Source of the DNA: Geobacteraceae bacterium
Lineage (GTDB): Bacteria; Desulfobacterota; Desulfuromonadia; Geobacterales; Geobacteraceae
NCBI GenBank assembly: GCA_012797715.1
Contig: JAAZOO010000201.1
Span: forward strand, 1-8,976
Reading direction: 5' to 3'
DNA length: 8,976 bases
A model generated the notes under the pieces. It was not told the DNA's origin. It made no database searches and worked only from the letters and a program-made list of their open reading frames with translations. The position numbers and the translations under genes were made by a program. Positions 1 through 5,085 of this stretch are shown here, one piece after another (the stretch's first letter is position 1; every line of letters starts with the position of its first letter).

Positions 1-45
1 CCTTCGTTCTCTCCGATTGCCGTCTTTGTGCTGCTCTACGCTCAT
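1..45 (-). CDS. N-terminus of a possible PilZ-domain protein (partial, runs off the left edge)
   Basis: The minus strand from base 45 to the window edge reads an open frame of 15 codons beginning with ATG: MSVEQHKDGNRRERR. The NRRERR stretch resembles the arginine-rich start of PilZ domains, whose RxxxR motif binds cyclic di-GMP, but the window ends before any other diagnostic residue. An in-frame TAG lies upstream near base 113, and there is no ATG or GTG codon between it and base 45, so this ATG is the only good start. No strong Shine-Dalgarno sequence precedes it; the nearest purine-rich AAGGG lies in the loop of the 52-96 hairpin. It would be the next gene downstream after the terminators that end the operon. 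If PilZ is right it would be a c-di-GMP effector. Identification is tentative because only 15 residues are visible. Confidence 0.35.
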   Translation of the reverse strand, partial: MSVEQHKDGNRRERR

Positions 46-51
46 TTCACT

Positions 52-96
52 ACAGCCGATACACTCACCCTTTTTGGTTCGGACAGTATCGGCTGT
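52..96 (-). promoter_or_regulatory. 11-bp perfect inverted repeat in the leader of the 1-45 gene
   Basis: Bases 52-62 (ACAGCCGATAC) and 86-96 (GTATCGGCTGT) are perfect reverse complements separated by 23 bases. In the minus-strand transcript the hairpin would end 6 bases before the ATG at base 45, and its loop carries an A-rich AAAAAGGGTGA stretch that looks like a ribosome-binding site. No T-run follows either arm, so it is not an intrinsic terminator. It could be a translational control hairpin, a ribosome-bridged leader, or a palindromic protein-binding site; the sequence alone does not decide. Confidence 0.45.
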
Positions 97-314
97 GGCC
101 GCTCCATTTCGCTAAGAGCAGCAACGAAATACGACAGCTCGCTCTCTGCGGATACCTCCAACTGCCCGTTTTAGGCTCATTCCTGGTGAATTCTCTGCTC
201 TCCCGGCCCCACTTTCCTCGCGTTTCCCCATACCGCGATGCCCGCTGGAGTAATGACGTCCAAACAACCTCGTCATGGACACAGGCGCTCCTTCCGGAAC
301 AGGCAGGACCCCCA

Positions 315-358
315 CACAAAAAAGCCCGGACGCGATCACTCTTCGCACTCCGGGCTTT
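315..358 (-). terminator. Intrinsic terminator, minus strand (second of two)
   Basis: Arms 321-330 (AAAGCCCGGA) and 349-358 (TCCGGGCTTT) form a perfect 10-bp stem. An inner GCG/CGC pairing (332-334 with 344-346) extends it. Read on the minus strand the stem runs into six T residues (bases 323 to 318), the layout of a Rho-independent terminator. On the plus strand only three T residues follow, so termination in that direction would be weak. It lies about 155 bases downstream of the 512-541 terminator, with no gene between them. Confidence 0.7.
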
Positions 359-511
359 CCGGTCCGTGCGCCATTTAGCGGCACGTCGGCAAAGGTCCGC
401 GTTTCCTGTCCAGGCATTATCACGGAAACATATTACAACGGCATGCAGTATCGGTAACATCTCGGATACAGGCGCGGAACCGGAACATGTGCCCTCGCGG
501 TTGCACCATGG
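359..511 (-). ncRNA. Possible small RNA or leader segment between two terminators
   Basis: This 153-base stretch has no credible ORF and sits between two minus-strand intrinsic terminators. A transcript starting here would end at 315-358 and be roughly 150-190 nt long. A bulged hairpin at about 366-386 (GTGC...GCAC arms) is the main local structure. No known riboswitch core (cyclic-di-GMP, cobalamin, SAM), 6S, tmRNA or SRP motif was recognised, and no strong minus-strand promoter was found. The alternative is simple back-up termination for the operon. The call rests on layout only. Confidence 0.2.
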
Positions 512-541
512 AAGAAAAAAACCCTCCCGTGCCGGGAGGGT
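512..541 (-). terminator. Strong intrinsic terminator ending the exbB-to-PPIase operon
   Basis: Arms 521-529 (ACCCTCCCG) and 533-541 (CGGGAGGGT) form a perfect 9-bp GC-rich stem with a 3-base loop. On the minus strand the stem leads directly into seven T residues (521 to 515). It starts 70 bases past the stop codon of the PPIase gene at 612 and points in the same direction, so it marks the end of that transcription unit. Confidence 0.9.
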
Positions 542-611
542 GAGACGAAGACAGGATATCTGGTGCAGACGGACATGACCGGCGTTTTCTTCACCGGGGC
601 CTGGCGAACGC

Positions 612-1604
612 CTATCGCAGGGGCTCCCGCACGATCTCCAGGGCGGCGCTCCGACGGAGCTGACGTGCCAGATGCATCCCTTCCTCCCGCAGGCGCAGAT
701 CCCGGAGATAGCGGACCACCTGGGGGCGCGCCTCGGCGAAGGTGACTCTCCGCGGGGGCTTGCGGCCCGTGACCAGGACCAGGTGAAAGCCGTAGCGGTC
801 CTCCAGAATATCGCTGACGACCATCGCAGGGAGCGAAAACACCGCCACCTCCAGTTGCGGCGTCAGGCTGCCCCGGGAGAACCAGCCCAGATCGCCCCCC
901 TTTTCCGCGCTGGGGCACTCGGAAAACTCTTTCGCCAGGGCGGAGAACGGCTCGCCGCTCCTCAGACGCTGCCGGATCCCGGCCATGCGGAGGCGCGCCT
1001 CCTCCTTTTTCTCCCGCTGCCAGCGGGGTTCGATGCGCACCAGGATATGACTGATTCTGACCTTCTCCGGGATGCGGAATGTATCGGGATGCGTATCGTA
1101 GAAGCGCCGCACCTCCTCATCCGAAGGGTGCGCGCCGTTCCCCAGCCTCCGCTCCAGGAGGGCCGCCACCGCCATGCGGCGCTCCACTTCCCGGCGCACG
1201 GTTTCAGGGGAGATCTCCATCTCGTCCAATGCCTTTTCCAGAACCGCCGTGGACGGAACCGACTTCCCCAGCGCAGCCAGTTCCCGCATCACGTCCCCCT
1301 CGGGAACGGTTATTCCCTCGCGACGGCTCTCCTGCCAGAGGAGTTCCTGATCTATCAGGACATCCAGTGCCCGGCGGCGGATCTCCCACACACGGCGGGA
1401 ATCCGGCGAAGCGGCCTCGCGACGGAGGAGGCGTTCCGCTTCCCGGTCCAGCTCCCCGGCCGTGATGGACGTTCCGTTCACCCGCGCAACAATCGGGGAC
1501 GTGGGAGAATCGCCTGCCTCCCCACGGACAGGGTGCGTCACCGCGACCATCCCCATGAAAGCGGCGCATGCCATGGTTGCAGAAAAGACCCGCGAATATC
1601 TCAT
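612..1604 (-). CDS. Periplasmic peptidyl-prolyl cis-trans isomerase, SurA/PpiC (parvulin) type
   Basis: A 330-residue exported parvulin that would isomerise prolyl bonds and chaperone periplasmic or outer-membrane proteins. Residues 1-28 form a signal peptide (basic MRYSR, hydrophobic core, then a cleavage region near VRGEA). Residues about 37-160 are the alpha-helical SurA-N-like chaperone region (IVARVNGTSITAGELDREAE). Residues about 182-282 are the rotamase domain, with ISHILV (H186), a GGDLGWF loop at 236-242 and the closing YGFHLVLV strand. There is a single parvulin domain, so it is shorter than two-domain SurA. An in-frame start 29 codons upstream (1691) was rejected because it lies in the heptamer repeat; ATG 1604 has a spaced AAAGG and gives a proper signal peptide. 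It is the last gene before the 512-541 terminator, suggesting a dedicated folding helper for the upstream porin or exported adhesin (inference). Confidence 0.9.
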   Translation of the reverse strand: MRYSRVFSATMACAAFMGMVAVTHPVRGEAGDSPTSPIVARVNGTSITAGELDREAERLLRREAASPDSRRVWEIRRRALDVLIDQELLWQESRREGITVPEGDVMRELAALGKSVPSTAVLEKALDEMEISPETVRREVERRMAVAALLERRLGNGAHPSDEEVRRFYDTHPDTFRIPEKVRISHILVRIEPRWQREKKEEARLRMAGIRQRLRSGEPFSALAKEFSECPSAEKGGDLGWFSRGSLTPQLEVAVFSLPAMVVSDILEDRYGFHLVLVTGRKPPRRVTFAEARPQVVRYLRDLRLREEGMHLARQLRRSAALEIVREPLR

Positions 1605-1610
1605 CGGAAA

Positions 1611-1616
1611 ACCTTT
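1611..1616 (-). promoter_or_regulatory. Ribosome-binding site deciding the PPIase start
   Basis: On the minus strand AAAGGT lies 6 bases before the ATG at 1604. The longer in-frame start at 1691 lies inside the heptamer repeat array and would place arginine- and proline-rich residues before the signal peptide, so the internal ATG is preferred. Confidence 0.6.
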
Positions 1617-1657
1617 GTGGTGGACCGGCCGTCGTCCCGGGCCACGGACACGACCAG

Positions 1658-1692
1658 GGACAACGGACAACGGATAACGGACAACGGGCAAC
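1658..1692. repeat. Tandem heptamer array, five GGACAAC-type units
   Basis: Five head-to-tail 7-base units: GGACAAC, GGACAAC, GGATAAC, GGACAAC, GGGCAAC (GTTGTCC on the minus strand). The array begins 2 bases past the porin stop codon (1695-1697) and fills about a third of the 90-base gap before the PPIase gene. More degenerate copies may extend towards 1640. A single GTTGTCC unit in the opposite orientation occurs at about 4653-4659, in the exbD-tonB gap. This is a minisatellite-like element of unknown role, expected to vary in copy number. Confidence 0.85.
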
Positions 1693-1694
1693 GG

Positions 1695-3875
1695 CTAGAA
1701 CTTCCCGTTCAGATCCAGCTGGAAGATGTCGATGGAATACTTCGGACCGGAGATCTCGTTGGTGCTGTACCAGCGGGGAGATATCCAGACATTTTTGGCA
1801 AGCCCGAAATCGGCGCCGATCATCCACCCCTTGGCGTTGGTCCCTCCCAGGTGGAAATCGGAATCCGTGAACGCGTCCATCACCGCATCGGATTCCAGGT
1901 ATTTGTACATGAGCATGGCTTTCCAGTCGCCGAACTCCCTGATCACCGGATACCCCACGGTGACGCCGAAACGGTACCCCTCAATCTCCTTCTTGACATC
2001 GCTGCCGGTTCGCCTGTCCACATCCCTCTTGTTGAATCCGAGATTTCTCACGTAATCGGCTTCCAGCAGGATGTGCACCGGTTCCCAGTACCCCAGATCC
2101 AGGGACGCGGTGGCGTTCAGCTCGTGGAACGCCGAGGCATAGGCTGTCTTGATGTTTGTGGAGGGGTCGATGTCCATGAGGGTGTTCCCCTTCTGCTGGA
2201 ATCCCGGAGCGCTCCAGTCCGTGGCGTTGGGAACGGCCGGGTCGTTCACCTCGCCCACCGTATTGGTAAAGTGGTAGTAGGCGAGCCCAATGCGGGCTTT
2301 CAGCTTGTCGGAACGGGTGTAGGAGACGCCCCCCTGCACGCCCAGCAGCCACTTGTCGTGGGCCGAGAATTCAACCTCCTGGATGGGAAACGCGCCGCCG
2401 TTCAGGAAAATGCCCCACGAGTCGGATACCTTCGGCTGATACTGCACGGCAATGCCGTCGAAATTGATATCCCGGTCCCATACCATATCGGTGCTGAACC
2501 AGGGGTTGGGGAAGCGTCCGCCCCACAGGACGAGGGATTCCAGCGGTTTCCACCGGAGATTGGCCTGATCCAGGGTAAAGGTCTTCTTGTTCAGGGAATC
2601 TCCCAGGGTCTGGTTGGTGGAGACCGGATTGGTGGTAGTGCCGGTGGCCAGCGCCACGGTGGCGTCCACGTCCTCCGCCACCTTGGCAAGGAATCCCAGG
2701 CGCGCCCGCACCCGCAGCATGGTGCGGTCGGTCTTGCTGTTCAGGATCGAGGATGGGTTGGAGGGCTGCACGAAATCGCCGTTGTTCTTGTCAAAGAACT
2801 GCCCTTCGTAGCGCAGCCGCATGTCTCCGTATACCTTGAAGCGGTTCAGCCACTCGGGGAGCTTGCTCAGCTTCGTCCCGATGTCCTTGATGTCCTTGCT
2901 CTTCTCCTCCATCTGGCTGGTGATGGCGCTCTTCACCTCCATGGAGATGCTTTCCGCGAACTGATCGGTTGGATGTTTCCGGCCGAACCGCTCAAAGGCC
3001 GCGGCCGATTCCGCTGGCGTCATGACGCGCTGGTAGGCGAGAAACTTCAGCTGGTCCCGCACATCGTCCACGGACAGCGTGGTTCTCCGGTAGGGAAGCT
3101 CCTCCGAACCGACGGGCTTCCGCTCCCGTTCCGGAACGGTTTCGCCGCTTTTCCTTCTGTGCAGGGCATCCGCGCGGGCGCTCAGTTCCCGGCCTTCCTC
3201 GCCGCTCACCACCCCCTGCTCGGTGATGGTTTCAATGACCGACACCACCTCTTCATGGGCGTAGGGGGCGTCTGCCAGGTGCCTGGGAACCGCCGGCGGA
3301 GGGGCGGAGGTATACTTCCTGCCGAAGCGCTGGTAGAGGAGACCCGCCTCCTCGCGGGAGAGAACCCGCTGGTGGGCCAGAAAGCGGAGGTGGTCGCGCA
3401 CCTCCACGACCGGCATCTTCAGCCGCAGCGACTCCAGCTCCCCTGCGCCCAGCGCCCCTCGAACCGGGTTGTCGGCCGTGATTGCCGGGGGTACGCCGCG
3501 GCTCAGGGATTCGGCACGCGTGGTCACCTGCTCCAGCTCGGCCCTGGTGATGACCCCCTCCAGGGCGAGGCTTTTCGCGGCATCGAGCACGTGCTCGTAG
3601 ACAAAGGGCGTGTGGGGCATCCACCGTTCCCCCGTCTGTCCCGGCAGGGGTCTTCCGCTTGCACCGGCCGGCTGCGGGGAGGTCCTGAATTTCTTTTCGA
3701 GTTCCCCCGCCTCCTTGCCGCTGATGACACCCTTGGCCTCCAGGAGCCGGAGCAGATCGGCCACAGGAGAGTCGGTTCCGGTCGAGGGCGCCTTGGCCGC
3801 GTATCCATAGGGGACAGCGCCGGCCAGCATGACAACGAGTGCGGCTCCGGCGGCTGCCGGGATGGACAATTTCAT
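1695..3875 (-). CDS. Outer-membrane putative porin (Porin_5-like) with repeated N-terminal helical modules
   Basis: A 726-residue outer-membrane beta-barrel protein; substrate unknown. A signal peptide (MKLSIPAAAG...YGYAA) ends near residue 26. Residues 37-65 form a short SHOCT-like helical hairpin (LLRLLEAKGVISGKEAGELE). Two alternating module types follow: B at 91-126 and 204-240, and C at 157-188 and 269-301, the C pair sharing QRV and RFGRK signatures. Residues 308-340 look helical or coiled-coil. From about 345 (FKVYGDMRLRYEGQF) the chain has alternating strands with porin signatures such as TDRTMLRVRARLGF, WGGRFPNPWF and a final DLNGKF; the terminal Phe is typical for BAM-assembled barrels. 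A GGAGG site (3884-3888) lies 8 bases before the ATG. It sits 43 bases after tonB and is the only outer-membrane barrel in the operon. Family placement is from pattern recognition, not a search. Confidence 0.85.
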   Translation of the reverse strand: MKLSIPAAAGAALVVMLAGAVPYGYAAKAPSTGTDSPVADLLRLLEAKGVISGKEAGELEKKFRTSPQPAGASGRPLPGQTGERWMPHTPFVYEHVLDAAKSLALEGVITRAELEQVTTRAESLSRGVPPAITADNPVRGALGAGELESLRLKMPVVEVRDHLRFLAHQRVLSREEAGLLYQRFGRKYTSAPPPAVPRHLADAPYAHEEVVSVIETITEQGVVSGEEGRELSARADALHRRKSGETVPERERKPVGSEELPYRRTTLSVDDVRDQLKFLAYQRVMTPAESAAAFERFGRKHPTDQFAESISMEVKSAITSQMEEKSKDIKDIGTKLSKLPEWLNRFKVYGDMRLRYEGQFFDKNNGDFVQPSNPSSILNSKTDRTMLRVRARLGFLAKVAEDVDATVALATGTTTNPVSTNQTLGDSLNKKTFTLDQANLRWKPLESLVLWGGRFPNPWFSTDMVWDRDINFDGIAVQYQPKVSDSWGIFLNGGAFPIQEVEFSAHDKWLLGVQGGVSYTRSDKLKARIGLAYYHFTNTVGEVNDPAVPNATDWSAPGFQQKGNTLMDIDPSTNIKTAYASAFHELNATASLDLGYWEPVHILLEADYVRNLGFNKRDVDRRTGSDVKKEIEGYRFGVTVGYPVIREFGDWKAMLMYKYLESDAVMDAFTDSDFHLGGTNAKGWMIGADFGLAKNVWISPRWYSTNEISGPKYSIDIFQLDLNGKF

Positions 3876-3918
3876 TGAAAAAACCTCCGAATGGGAATCT
3901 CTGTTTCTTCGTTCCGTC

Positions 3919-4638
3919 CTATCCTTGGGACGCGATGCGCAGGGTCATGCCGTGGGGCATCCCCTCGGGCGGCGGCTCGCTCACCCGCAGGGTGGGGAGC
4001 GCCGCGGCGACCGCCTTGTCTATCAGTTCGTTTCCGGAGGGAGTCACCACCCGGAATCCCACCACATCGCCCCGTGCGTTCAGCTTCAAGTGCACGGTCA
4101 TCTGGTGCTTCCCCTTGGGAACGCCCCCCTCCTTGTCGAGCACCTGCTTCACCCGCTGCCACAGCTCCCGCTCCACCTTCTTGGTATACCAGCCATACTT
4201 CGCAAGGAGCGACATGCGTGACCCGCCCCCGCGGCCGCCGCCCAGGGTGATGTCGCGGCCGCCGCTCCCCTTGCCGCGGAGTCCGAAGGCGTCGGAGCCG
4301 GCGCCCCCCTCTCCTTCCACGCCCAGGTCTTCCCCTGCGGGTGGAGTGTCGTCGGGCTGGTCGTTGCTGGGGGTGTCCTGCGGCTGGGGAATGTTCTCCA
4401 CCACCTCCTGCTTGGGTATCTCCTTGGGAGGCTCGGGCTCGGGCGGCTTCTGCTCCGGGGGAGGCGGAGGCTTGATGAGCTTCACCTCGTGGAAGCTCGC
4501 CTTGCGGGAGGTCCCCGGATCGCCGGACAGGAGGTAGATCACGAATCCGATGATGGCCAGGAAGACCAGGACGATGGCGGCGTTCACCAGCAGAGCGCTC
4601 TTGTCGGGCTTTTTCTTCTTTTTTGACGGCACGGCCAT
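3919..4638 (-). CDS. tonB: TonB/TolA-like energy transducer
   Basis: A 239-residue inner-membrane-anchored periplasmic protein expected to carry energy from ExbB-ExbD to the outer membrane. Order of parts: a lysine-rich cytoplasmic start (KKKKK at 6-10), one membrane helix (about 15-37), a Pro-rich rod (about 57-100, KPPPPPEQKPPEPEPP), a Gly-rich low-complexity linker (about 101-141) and a C-terminal domain (142-239). That domain has KKVERELWQRVKQVL, then VHLKLNARGDVVGFRVVTPSGNELIDKAV, closer to the TonB_2/TolA C-terminal layout than to classic TonB, since the usual YP entry motif is absent. The gene begins 39 bases after exbD with a weak CGGAAA ribosome-binding site and precedes the porin by 43 bases. 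The symbol reflects family and context; the outer-membrane partner is unknown. Confidence 0.87.
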   Translation of the reverse strand: MAVPSKKKKKPDKSALLVNAAIVLVFLAIIGFVIYLLSGDPGTSRKASFHEVKLIKPPPPPEQKPPEPEPPKEIPKQEVVENIPQPQDTPSNDQPDDTPPAGEDLGVEGEGGAGSDAFGLRGKGSGGRDITLGGGRGGGSRMSLLAKYGWYTKKVERELWQRVKQVLDKEGGVPKGKHQMTVHLKLNARGDVVGFRVVTPSGNELIDKAVAAALPTLRVSEPPPEGMPHGMTLRIASQG

Positions 4639-4677
4639 GGTGATTTCCGATATCCGTTGTCCGCAACCCGGCGCCGG

Positions 4678-5085
4678 TTACTTGACGAGCCTCTGGGTAA
4701 CCAAACCCAACTGGGTAATCTCCAGTTTCTGGAGCACGTCGAGGACATCGATAATGTTCTTGTAGGTCACCTTCTCATCACCCCTCACCACCACCGGGAG
4801 GTTCGGGTCCGAGGCCTTGAACTGGCTGAGCCGGGATTCCAGCTCCGTGAGGGTCACCGGTATGCTGTCCAGGTAGATGGTCCCCTCGGCGGTGATGGTG
4901 ATGGCCTTGGTGGAAGGCTTGATGGTGCTGGCCGCGGCGCTCGCCTTGGGAAGATTGACGGAAATGCCCTGCACCGATGCGGTGACCACGATCATGAACA
5001 CCACGAGCAGGTTCCAGGCCAGGTCGAGCATGGGAACCACATTGATTTCCGCGACCTCTTCATGGTCGTCCGACATCGCTTTCAT
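4678..5085 (-). CDS. exbD: ExbD/TolR biopolymer transport protein
   Basis: A 135-residue proton-channel subunit that pairs with ExbB/TolQ to harvest proton-motive force. A short cytoplasmic N-terminus is followed by INVVPMLDLAWNLLVVFMIV (14-33), the single membrane helix, with the conserved proton-carrying aspartate at D21. The periplasmic domain (about 50-135) contains IYLDSIPVTLTELESRL and PVVVRGDEKVTYKNIIDVLD, typical of the ExbD fold, including the RGDxxVxYxxIIDVLD signature. Length matches the family. The start codon abuts the exbB stop (no intervening base), implying translational coupling, and is preceded by GGGGAGGG (5090-5097) lying inside the end of exbB. An internal Met at residue 4 is a less likely start because it is too far from that site. 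Confidence 0.95.
   Translation of the reverse strand: MKAMSDDHEEVAEINVVPMLDLAWNLLVVFMIVVTASVQGISVNLPKASAAASTIKPSTKAITITAEGTIYLDSIPVTLTELESRLSQFKASDPNLPVVVRGDEKVTYKNIIDVLDVLQKLEITQLGLVTQRLVK

Larger units (their letters stand above)
46..611. other. Non-coding interval of 566 bases between the operon end and the next gene
   Basis: No open frame here looks like a real protein. The possible ORFs on both strands have no recognisable domain, lack convincing ribosome-binding sites, and read straight through the terminator hairpins. The interval holds the intrinsic terminators at 512-541 and 315-358 (both minus-strand), a bulged hairpin at about 366-386 and the inverted repeat at 52-96. The remaining stretch of about 97-310 showed no clear promoter, tRNA or repeat. 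It may be the untranslated leader of the 1-45 gene. Confidence 0.6.

Noticed and set aside
205..235. GAGGAAAGT on the minus strand, resembling the conserved 5' core of RNase P RNA
   Set aside because: The match stops after about nine bases, and no partner 3' core or P4 pairing could be found in the following sequence.
270..305. CCGGAAGGAGC on the minus strand, resembling the SRP RNA apical loop
   Set aside because: The opposing GGTCAG/AGCAG internal-loop arrangement and flanking helix are missing.
65..460. 131- and 103-residue minus-strand ORFs and a 130-residue plus-strand ORF in the left non-coding part
   Set aside because: They have no domain, no good ribosome-binding sites and run through terminator hairpins; the composition looks random.
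1605..1691. 29-residue N-terminal extension of the PPIase from an upstream ATG
   Set aside because: It is encoded by the heptamer repeat and would bury the signal peptide; the ATG at 1604 has its own AAAGG site.
672..3878. 1068-residue plus-strand open frame opposite the PPIase and porin genes
   Set aside because: It is a shadow of high-GC codon use on the other strand: it spans two well-supported minus-strand genes, is rich in His/Gln/Arg/Pro low-complexity stretches, and has no recognisable domain.
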